Positions 1-5,179 of a stretch of DNA of 5,833 bases are shown here, in pieces. The DNA is from Hyphomicrobiales bacterium (GTDB lineage Bacteria > Pseudomonadota > Alphaproteobacteria > Rhizobiales > Aestuariivirgaceae), in assembly GCA_023266715.1 (NCBI GenBank), contig JAHFPK010000182.1, positions 1 to 5,833 of the forward strand. The letters are read 5' to 3'. Each line of letters starts with the position of its first letter. The stretch's first letter is position 1. The notes under the pieces are model-generated. The model did not search any database and had not been told where the DNA came from. It was given only the letters and a program-made list of their open reading frames with translations. A program made the translations under genes and the position numbers.

Positions 1-160
1 TCCGGTCCAGCTCTTCCAGCGAAAGCAGGTCGCGCTTGGGCAAGAAAGTCATGTCCTCCGCCATGCAGTAAACACAGCGGAAATCGCAACGGTCCGTCAC
101 CGACACGCGGAGATAGCTGACATGCCGGCCGAAGGGATCAATAAGGGAAACAGGGTTCAT
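1..160 (-). CDS. moaA: GTP 3',8-cyclase MoaA, N-terminal part (cut by window edge)
   Basis: MoaA is a cytoplasmic radical-SAM enzyme that, with MoaC, converts GTP to cyclic pyranopterin monophosphate, the first step of molybdenum cofactor synthesis. Reading the minus strand from the ATG at 160 gives 53 codons beginning MNPVSLIDPFGRHVSYLRVS. The radical-SAM cysteine motif CxxxCxxC is complete (C25, C29, C32 in CDFRCVYC), and the context DPFGR, LRVSVTDRC and MAEDMTFLPK is typical of MoaA, so identification is firm despite the truncation. The remaining roughly 280 residues, including the C-terminal second Fe-S cluster and the terminal GG motif of the family, lie outside the window. The start fits the usual MoaA N-terminus, but no clear Shine-Dalgarno precedes it; a 14-bp palindrome sits there instead. 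The gene lies 47 bases downstream of the oxidoreductase on the same strand and could be co-transcribed with it, although no functional link is evident. Confidence 0.93.
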   Translation of the reverse strand, partial: MNPVSLIDPFGRHVSYLRVSVTDRCDFRCVYCMAEDMTFLPKRDLLSLEELDR

Positions 161-161
161 G

Positions 162-175
162 GCCCAAATTTGGGC
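162..175. repeat. 14-bp perfect palindrome directly upstream of the moaA start codon
   Basis: GCCCAAATTTGGGC is identical to its reverse complement and ends two bases before the moaA ATG on the minus strand. As RNA it could fold as a 5-bp stem (GCCCA/TGGGC) with an AATT loop, covering the place where a ribosome-binding site would be. As DNA it could be a dimeric-repressor operator. A TTGACC at 190-195 (minus strand) lies 17 bases before CAAATT inside the palindrome, which is a weak promoter-like arrangement; if real, the transcript would be almost leaderless. The palindrome is seen directly; its role is inferred. Confidence 0.5.
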
Positions 176-184
176 TTTCAGGGG

Positions 185-200
185 GTCACGGTCAAGTGAC
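185..200. repeat. Small inverted repeat in the oxidoreductase-moaA gap
   Basis: GTCAC and GTGAC arms flank a 6-base GGTCAA spacer, just downstream of the oxidoreductase stop codon on the minus strand. The 5-bp stem is short and no T-run follows on the minus strand, so it is a poor intrinsic terminator and read-through into moaA is plausible. It may be chance. Confidence 0.25.
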
Positions 201-207
201 GGTTGCG

Positions 208-2616
208 TTAGACCCTCATGCGTTGGCCATCTGGGTCGTAAACCGGCCTAGCCACCACTCGGGCCTTGTAGAATTCGCCCAAAAGCTCGATTTCCAGGTC
301 CGTACCGTCGGCGGCGCAATTTGTGGGCACATAGCCCATGGCCATGCTCTTTTTGTCGTGGTGGGCGTAACCGCCGGAAGTGACATAGCCTACGCATTTA
401 CCATCATGGAAGATGGGTTCATCGGCCACGCAATCCACGTCTTTCGTGTCCACAATCATGGTGACAAGGCGTTTGGCTGGCTTATCCGCCTTCGCTGCCG
501 CCTTGCCAATGAAATCGGCCTTCTTGTCAAAGGCGATAAAGGCATCGAGACCCGATTCGGCAGCGGTGAAATCCGGGCGGAAATCCAGGGTCCAGACGCC
601 CCAGTTCTTTTCCAAGCGCATCGACATAAGCGCACGACCACCATAGAGCCTGAGACCGAGATCAGCCCCCGCCGTTTCCAGCGCTTCAAACAGGCGCATG
701 TGGAATTGCGGCGCGCAGTAAATCTCGTAACCCAATTCGCCGGAAAACGATACGCGCGTTAGGATCACCGGCACATCAGCCACCACCATGCGGCGGATGT
801 CGCGGAATTTGAGCGCCGCATTGGAAACGTCATCGCGGGTGAGGCAGGAAAGCAGGGTGCGTGACTTCGGGCCGGAAATGGCAAAGCCGTGGAGCTCATC
901 GGTTTTGTTACGATAGGTGACACCTTCCCCTGGCATATGCATTTCAAACCAGCGCCGGTGCATTTCCTGGGCGGCACCGGAGCCGAAAAGCATGAAGGTT
1001 TCATCATCAAGCCTGGCCACGGTGAGATCGCCATAGAGCTTGCCCTTGGGCGTGAGCATCGGCGTCAAGGCAAGCCGCCCAGTTTTTGGCAGATTGTTGG
1101 CAAGCAGGCGGTCAAGAAAGGCAGCCGCCGCTGGCCCCTTGAGTTCATGCTTGGCGTAGTTGGCGATCTCGATCATACCCACGTGTTCACGTACTGCTTT
1201 CACTTCATCGGCTACATAGCTGAAAGCATTGGACCTTCGGAAGGTTGGTGTTTCCTCCGCCTTGTCTTTGGTGCCGGCAAACCACAGGGCATGTTCCAGC
1301 CCGAAGGACACACCCATCACTGCGCCGCGCTCAATGAAGCGGTCATAGAGTGAGGTGGTCTTCTGGCGGCGGCCCTCAGGCAGAGTTTCGTTGGGATAGG
1401 TCAACCTGAACCGGCGCGAATAATTCTCGCGCGATTTGATGGTGCCCCAATCTCTGGTGGCGAAATTGCCAAAGCGCGCCACATCCATGCCCCACACATC
1501 GATAGCGGGCTCGCCATTGATGATCCATTCGGCCATGCACAGGCCGACGCCTCCGCCCTGGCAGAAGCCCGCCATGACGCCCACGGCGGTCCAGTAATTG
1601 CGTAAGCCTGGGACTGGGCCGATCAGCGGGTTGCCATCGGGTCCGAAGGTAAAGGGGCCGTTCACCACTTTTTTGACACCGGCATTGGCCAGCGCCGGCA
1701 TGCGGTCGAAAATAATTTCAAGGCGCTCCGAAATGCGGCCCAAATCATCCGGTAAGAGCTCGGCGGCAAAATCCTGCGGCGTTCCGTTCACCGCCCAGGC
1801 CTGCGGTTTCAGTTCATAGGTGCCATAGAGTAGCCCGTCATGCTCCTGCCGCGTGTAGGTGTTGCCTTCATAGTCCACCGTGACCGCCACTTCCCGTCCA
1901 TGGTCACGCACTTCCGCAATGGTTTCGGTGATGATGTAATGATGCTCGAAGGGTTGAACCGGCAAACTGATGCCAGCGAGCTTGCCCACTTCCCGGGCCC
2001 ACAAGCCGCCGGCGTTGACCACGACCTCCGCATTGATCGTGCCTTGCGGGGTGACCACATTCCACGTGCCGTCAGGCTGCGGATTGGTTTCAATGACCGG
2101 ACATTCCCGGTGGACTTTTGCGCCGTAATGGCGCGCACCCTTGGCATAGGCATGGGTGACGCCGGAAGGGTCCACATGGCCGTCAACCGGTTCGAACAGG
2201 GCGCCCACATATTTCTTAGGATCGATCAGCGGGTTCAATTCGCGGGCGTGGTCCAGCGAAATGAAATCCGAATCCAAACCGAGATAGCGGGCCTTGGCCC
2301 GCTCCTGTTTCAGATAGTCGTAACGTTCTTTGGTTGAAGCCAGATAGATGCCGCCGGGCCGGTGAATGCCGCAGGACTGGCCCGTGAGCTCTTCCAACTC
2401 CTTGTAGAGATTGATGGTGTAGCCCTGCAGCCGCGCGATGTTGGAATCCGAATTGATCGTGTGGATGATGCCCGCCGCATGCCAGGAGGAACCGGAGGTG
2501 AGCTCCTTGCGCTCCAGCAGCACCACATCCTTCCAGCCCATTTTGGCCAGATGATAGAGAATGGAGCAGCCCACCACGCCGCCGCCGATAACCACAACTT
2601 TTGCATGGGATTGCAT
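208..2616 (-). CDS. FAD-dependent N-methyl amino acid dehydrogenase, sarcosine/dimethylglycine dehydrogenase type
   Basis: An 802-residue enzyme of the SARDH/DMGDH family, close to the 800-860 residues usual for it. Members oxidise an N-methyl amine at FAD and can pass the one-carbon unit to tetrahydrofolate as 5,10-methylene-THF. An N-terminal FAD oxidoreductase (DAO) domain spans about 5-365, with the dinucleotide motif GGGVVG at 11-16 and SGSSWHAAG at 41-49. H46 in WHAAG matches the histidine that binds FAD covalently in DMGDH/SARDH. An FAO_M-like linker covers about 361-410. A GCV_T (aminomethyltransferase-like, folate-binding) domain covers about 420-700 with SGELGYEI near 625-632, and a GCV_T_C domain covers about 717-797. 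There is no signal peptide. I chose the ATG at 2616 because the FAD motif begins a few residues later and GAAGGG (2623-2628) lies 6 bases upstream; the frame is open to a TTG at 2670, but those 18 residues look non-coding. The substrate (sarcosine, dimethylglycine, 4-methylaminobutyrate or another N-methyl compound) cannot be read from sequence. Confidence 0.9.
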   Translation of the reverse strand: MQSHAKVVVIGGGVVGCSILYHLAKMGWKDVVLLERKELTSGSSWHAAGIIHTINSDSNIARLQGYTINLYKELEELTGQSCGIHRPGGIYLASTKERYDYLKQERAKARYLGLDSDFISLDHARELNPLIDPKKYVGALFEPVDGHVDPSGVTHAYAKGARHYGAKVHRECPVIETNPQPDGTWNVVTPQGTINAEVVVNAGGLWAREVGKLAGISLPVQPFEHHYIITETIAEVRDHGREVAVTVDYEGNTYTRQEHDGLLYGTYELKPQAWAVNGTPQDFAAELLPDDLGRISERLEIIFDRMPALANAGVKKVVNGPFTFGPDGNPLIGPVPGLRNYWTAVGVMAGFCQGGGVGLCMAEWIINGEPAIDVWGMDVARFGNFATRDWGTIKSRENYSRRFRLTYPNETLPEGRRQKTTSLYDRFIERGAVMGVSFGLEHALWFAGTKDKAEETPTFRRSNAFSYVADEVKAVREHVGMIEIANYAKHELKGPAAAAFLDRLLANNLPKTGRLALTPMLTPKGKLYGDLTVARLDDETFMLFGSGAAQEMHRRWFEMHMPGEGVTYRNKTDELHGFAISGPKSRTLLSCLTRDDVSNAALKFRDIRRMVVADVPVILTRVSFSGELGYEIYCAPQFHMRLFEALETAGADLGLRLYGGRALMSMRLEKNWGVWTLDFRPDFTAAESGLDAFIAFDKKADFIGKAAAKADKPAKRLVTMIVDTKDVDCVADEPIFHDGKCVGYVTSGGYAHHDKKSMAMGYVPTNCAADGTDLEIELLGEFYKARVVARPVYDPDGQRMRV

Positions 2617-2622
2617 GGAAGA

Positions 2623-2628
2623 CCCTTC
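2623..2628 (-). promoter_or_regulatory. Ribosome-binding site of the oxidoreductase gene
   Basis: GAAGGG on the minus strand lies 6 bases before the ATG at 2616. It decides between this start and the TTG 54 bases further upstream, which has no comparable site in a sensible position. Confidence 0.6.
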
Positions 2629-2642
2629 GCCTTGTTTAGCAG

Positions 2643-2670
2643 TGTGTAGGGGCGCCAAGGCAATTGTCAA
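2643..2670 (-). promoter_or_regulatory. Candidate sigma-70-type promoter of the oxidoreductase gene
   Basis: A perfect TTGACA (-35, at 2665-2670) is followed after 16 bases by TACACA (-10, at 2643-2648, only three matches to consensus). Transcription would begin near 2636, leaving a leader of about 20 nt with the ribosome-binding site inside it. The -35 box uses the same TTG that would be the alternative upstream start codon, which is another reason to reject that start. No operator or riboswitch is evident in the short leader. Confidence 0.4.
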
Positions 2671-2789
2671 ATGAGGAAAAGGAACCCAAGCGTGGCGCAG
2701 GTGTTTTGTGAAAAAACTATCGAGCTGCCGTTATTTGTCCGTAATCTTGCAAGAGCTTTAGTGATGACCAGCAATAAGGGGAAAAAATC
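2671..2789. other. Divergent intergenic region between the oxidoreductase and the small VOC gene
   Basis: Together with 2617-2670 this gives about 170 bases separating two divergent genes, so it should hold the promoters of both. For the plus strand, a TTGTGA at 2706-2711 is followed 18 bases later by GTTATT at 2730-2735, a weak promoter candidate only. No RNA gene, clear operator or repeat is seen. Confidence 0.35.
2776..2781 (+). promoter_or_regulatory. Ribosome-binding site of the small VOC gene
   Basis: AAGGGG lies 8 bases before the ATG at 2790 with an A-rich spacer, a strong and well-placed site that fixes this start. Confidence 0.65.
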
Positions 2790-3170
2790 ATGACCGAGAA
2801 TTTTGCCAGCGTACGCTACATGGTGAATGACGTTGGGGCGTCAGTGACTTTTTATACAACGCATCTTGGTTTCGAACTGCAGCAGCGTGCCGGCGACGCC
2901 TTTGCCTCCGTAACCCGGGGACCGCTTCGGTTATTGCTGAGCGGCAAGGCGAGTTCAGGCGCGCAAGCCATGCCCGATGGCCGCCGACCCGTGCCCGGCG
3001 GATGGAACCGCATTTTGATTCTTGTCACCGATCTTTTCGCCGAAGTTGAGCGGCTCAAGTCTGCCAAGGTGCAATTTCGCAATGAAATTCTCAAAGGCGT
3101 TGGCGGAAGCCAGATCATACTCGATGATCCATCGGGCAATCCAATCGAGCTGTTCCAATCGGCGGGATAG
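2790..3170 (+). CDS. Small VOC-superfamily (glyoxalase-fold) protein
   Basis: A 126-residue, probably cytoplasmic protein made of one vicinal-oxygen-chelate domain (paired beta-alpha-beta-beta-beta units), expected to dimerise. Visible landmarks are the beta1/helix pattern VRYMVNDV...FYTTHLGF at residues 8-28, the loop MPDGRRPVPGGWNR at 61-74, and the closing strand DPSGNPIELF at 113-122. E120 corresponds to the C-terminal metal ligand of glyoxalase-type enzymes. The first-strand position that is usually His or Gln in metal-dependent members looks like R9 here, so the metal site may be incomplete and catalysis uncertain. The pattern is that of a widespread bacterial group annotated only as glyoxalase/VOC protein; I see no FosA, glyoxalase I or dioxygenase signature that would name it. 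Its start is set by AAGGGG 8 bases upstream. It is divergent from the oxidoreductase and convergent with the transporter, so it is probably monocistronic. Confidence 0.88.
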   Translation: MTENFASVRYMVNDVGASVTFYTTHLGFELQQRAGDAFASVTRGPLRLLLSGKASSGAQAMPDGRRPVPGGWNRILILVTDLFAEVERLKSAKVQFRNEILKGVGGSQIILDDPSGNPIELFQSAG

Positions 3171-3181
3171 GTTACCTATTC
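3165..3181. repeat. Hairpin spanning both stop codons of the convergent pair
   Basis: ATAGG (3167-3171) and CCTAT (3175-3179) are exact inverted arms around a TTA loop. In the plus-strand RNA the stem extends by a G-U and a G-C pair to seven pairs; on the minus strand only five pair. The plus-strand TAG lies in one arm, and the minus-strand TAA is the loop. It could act as a small shared 3'-end structure. There is no T-run on either side, so calling it an intrinsic terminator would go too far. Confidence 0.4.
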
Positions 3182-4383
3182 GCGGGTGCACTTCTAAGCC
3201 GTTCACTGCTTGGCAGAAACACGGTGAGAAACCCGATTGCCGGAAGCACTGAGCAGAGCTGGAAGACAAAGACGATACTGGTGTGGTCCGCCAGATAGCC
3301 GAGGGGCACGGCGGAAAGACCGGCGATGCCAAAGGCGGTGCCGAAGAACAGGCCGGAAATCATGCCCACCCGTCCCGGCAAAAGCTCCTGCGCATAAACC
3401 ACCATGGCCGAAAAGGCCGAGGCAAGAATAAGGCCAATCGGAATCGTCAGAATCACCGTCCAGGACAAGTTTGCGAAGGGCAGCGCCAGCGTGAAAGGGA
3501 GCGCCCCCAGAATTGAAAACCAGATCACCGCCTTGCGCCCGATGCGGTCGCCAATTGGGCCGCCGGCAAAGGTGCCCATGGCGAAAGCTCCCAAATAAAC
3601 GAAGAGATAGATCTGCGCGTCTTTCACCGGCACCTGGAAATGGTCGATGAGATAAAAGGTGTAAAAGCTGCTGAAGCTTGAGGTGTAGACAAATTTTGAA
3701 AACATCAGCGCCAGCAGAACGGCAAGCGACAGGCTCACCGTGCGTGTACTGAGGTTGTGATGGACGGCAGGCGTGGGACGCGCCGTGTTCTTCGGCCTGA
3801 GGTGATGGCTGTACCAGCGCCCGACACTGCTGAGGATGCCAACGGCAGCAAGGGCAATGGCCCCGAACCAGATAACGCTTGCCTGCCCGTGGGGGAGAAT
3901 GACCCAGGCCGCCAACAGCGGACCGATGGAGGTGCCGATATTGCCGCCGACCTGGAACAGGCTTTGCGCCATGCCATAGCGTCCGCCTGAAGCAATCCGC
4001 GCCACGCGGGACGCTTCGGGGTGAAAAATGGCAGAGCCAATGCCTACGGCGCCAGCGGCCACAAGGATCGCTGGATATGACGTTGCTGCACCAAGCAACA
4101 CCAGACCCAAAAGCGTAAAGGCCGGGGCAACGGGCAGCGAATAGGGCAGCGGGCGGCGGTCCGTATAGTGCCCGATCAGGGGCTGCAGGATGGAGGCCAC
4201 GACCTGGAAGACCAGCGTGATCATGCCGATCTGGCCAAAGGTGAGTGCATAGGAATCCCGCAGCATAGGATAGATGGCCAGCATCAGGGCCTGCAGCGTG
4301 TCGTTGATCAGGTGGCACGTGGTAACGGCGATCAGCACCGCAAAGACGGTGCTGCTGGCAATGCGGTTTTCGATTATGGTCAA
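3172..4383 (-). CDS. fsr: MFS efflux transporter of the fosmidomycin-resistance (Fsr) family
   Basis: A 403-residue inner-membrane transporter close in length to E. coli Fsr (406 residues), a proton-driven major facilitator that exports fosmidomycin and gives resistance when overproduced. The chain is hydrophobic, consistent with 12 membrane helices and a central polar loop near 190-212. Family landmarks are HLINDTLQALMLAIYP (24-39), a loop 2-3 motif GHYTDRRPLP (71-80), FHPEASRVAR (120-129), QSLFQVGGNIG (140-150), the second-half motif GGPIGDRIGRK (274-284) and YAQELLPGRVG (330-340), all as I recall them from E. coli Fsr. The start is a TTG at 4383, preceded by CAGGG 7 bases upstream. An in-frame TAA at 4411-4413 blocks longer versions, no ATG or GTG occurs between it and the TTG, and the next Met (M34) would remove the first helix. 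The true substrate here is inferred from family only. The 3' end lies one base from the VOC gene stop. Confidence 0.92.
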   Translation of the reverse strand: MTIIENRIASSTVFAVLIAVTTCHLINDTLQALMLAIYPMLRDSYALTFGQIGMITLVFQVVASILQPLIGHYTDRRPLPYSLPVAPAFTLLGLVLLGAATSYPAILVAAGAVGIGSAIFHPEASRVARIASGGRYGMAQSLFQVGGNIGTSIGPLLAAWVILPHGQASVIWFGAIALAAVGILSSVGRWYSHHLRPKNTARPTPAVHHNLSTRTVSLSLAVLLALMFSKFVYTSSFSSFYTFYLIDHFQVPVKDAQIYLFVYLGAFAMGTFAGGPIGDRIGRKAVIWFSILGALPFTLALPFANLSWTVILTIPIGLILASAFSAMVVYAQELLPGRVGMISGLFFGTAFGIAGLSAVPLGYLADHTSIVFVFQLCSVLPAIGFLTVFLPSSERLRSAPANR

Positions 4384-4483
4384 GCTGAAACCCTGAAGTG
4401 TTATGCCCGTTTAGCAAAGTCCAACCATCGCCGCCAGCAGGCCAGGCGCAAGGCTGATATGAGCCGGGCACCTTCAGGGCTCT
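4384..4483. promoter_or_regulatory. Divergent intergenic region between fsr and the Glyoxalase_3 gene
   Basis: This stretch must hold the promoters of both flanking genes. CCCTGAAG (4391-4398) and its reverse complement CTTCAGGG (4472-4479) sit 73 bases apart, and each contains the AGGG that could serve as ribosome-binding site for its own gene (7 bases before the fsr TTG, 4 bases before the ATG at 4484). I find no convincing -35/-10 pair on either strand; TTGGAC occurs on the minus strand but lacks a properly spaced -10. Confidence 0.4.
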
Positions 4484-5167
4484 ATGGACTCCGGTCGCCC
4501 AGCATGTAATTTTTCGAACATGCGGGTTGATCATCTTGTGTGGTATTGCGCCGATCTTGTGGAAGGCGGCCGCTACTTCGCTGAGCGAATGGATCGTGGC
4601 TCGGCCTATGGCGGTGTTCACCCCGGCGAAGGAACCGCCAATCGGCTCCTGTCACTTTCCGATGCGACCTATTTGGAAATCCTTGGCCGTGACCCCGCCC
4701 AAGCTGAGGCAAACCTTGCTCCGGAAATTCGGAGCCTTTCGGGATCAGGGCTATATCATTGGGCAGTTGGCGGTGTCGATCTTTCCGAATTGCGTCAGAA
4801 GGCAATTGCAGCAGGATTCGCTCGCAGCGACCTCGTGACCGGAGGGAGAGCCCTTCCCAATGGCAGTTGGCTTGGCTGGAAATGCTTTGGAATCCACAAT
4901 CATGGTTTTGGAGCCCTCGTGCCCTTCTTTATTGACTGGATGGACAGCGAACACCCGGCAAAGACAGCTCCTCGTGGCGGAAGCCTTGCGGGCGTTGAAG
5001 TTTTCTCTCCCCAGGCAGAAAAGCTCCGCAACCTTTATGGGATTCTTGGTCTTGGCATCAGTGTCACGAAAGCAGTTGCGCCTGGGTTTTCTGCAACACT
5101 TGAAAGCCGCAGCGGACAGCATGTTTTGCGCATGTTTGATCCGGTGCCGCAGGGCTACGTGATTTAA
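4484..5167 (+). CDS. Two-module VOC protein, Glyoxalase_3 (glyoxalase-like domain) family
   Basis: A soluble, probably cytoplasmic protein of 227 residues from this start, or 215 from the second Met. The core begins MRVDHLVWYCADL, and AYGGVHPGEGTAN, LLSL and YLEILGRDPAQ are typical of the Glyoxalase_3 group, whose substrates are mostly unknown. Numbering from the second Met, H5, E53 and H80 are at positions where VOC proteins carry metal ligands. A shorter second module begins near 155 (LAGVEVFSPQ...LRNLYGILGLGI). Start choice is uncertain: the ATG at 4484 has an AGGG 4 bases upstream (tight spacing), whereas the ATG at 4520 gives the N-terminus usual in the family but has no Shine-Dalgarno, only a TGTAAT at 4505-4510 that could be a -10 box for a nearly leaderless message. 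The SDR gene follows after 12 bases, so the two are probably co-transcribed and may act on related metabolites. Confidence 0.85.
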   Translation: MDSGRPACNFSNMRVDHLVWYCADLVEGGRYFAERMDRGSAYGGVHPGEGTANRLLSLSDATYLEILGRDPAQAEANLAPEIRSLSGSGLYHWAVGGVDLSELRQKAIAAGFARSDLVTGGRALPNGSWLGWKCFGIHNHGFGALVPFFIDWMDSEHPAKTAPRGGSLAGVEVFSPQAEKLRNLYGILGLGISVTKAVAPGFSATLESRSGQHVLRMFDPVPQGYVI

Positions 5168-5172
5168 AGGAG
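5166..5172 (+). promoter_or_regulatory. Ribosome-binding site of the SDR gene, overlapping the upstream stop codon
   Basis: AAAGGAG lies 7 bases before the GTG at 5180 and shares its first two bases with the TAA of the upstream gene. It is the best Shine-Dalgarno in the window; it settles the GTG start and supports translation of both genes from one message. Confidence 0.7.
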
Positions 5173-5179
5173 AGCTCGC

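Noticed and set aside
185..200. An intrinsic terminator between the oxidoreductase and moaA
   Set aside because: The stem has only 5 bp and no T-run follows on the minus strand, so it is reported only as a small inverted repeat.
196..762. A plus-strand 188-codon open frame (and others at 889-1353 and 1840-2337) opposite the oxidoreductase
   Set aside because: All lie antisense to a continuous, domain-complete 802-residue protein and have no recognisable motifs or ribosome-binding sites.
2617..2670. An 18-residue N-terminal extension of the oxidoreductase from the TTG at 2670
   Set aside because: The extension lies between a likely -35 box and the ribosome-binding site, the family N-terminus fits the ATG at 2616, and the TTG is itself part of TTGACA.
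2790..3170. A fosfomycin-resistance enzyme (FosA/FosB), suggested by the VOC fold next to an Fsr pump
   Set aside because: The expected first-strand metal ligand and the FosA active-site pattern are not seen, and the sequence fits a generic VOC group better.
3203..4621. A 472-codon open frame on the minus strand overlapping fsr in another frame
   Set aside because: Its translation is rich in Arg, His, Cys, Gly and Pro with no recognisable domain, while the overlapping frame encodes a full Fsr transporter with all its motifs. It is a shadow of a GC-rich gene.
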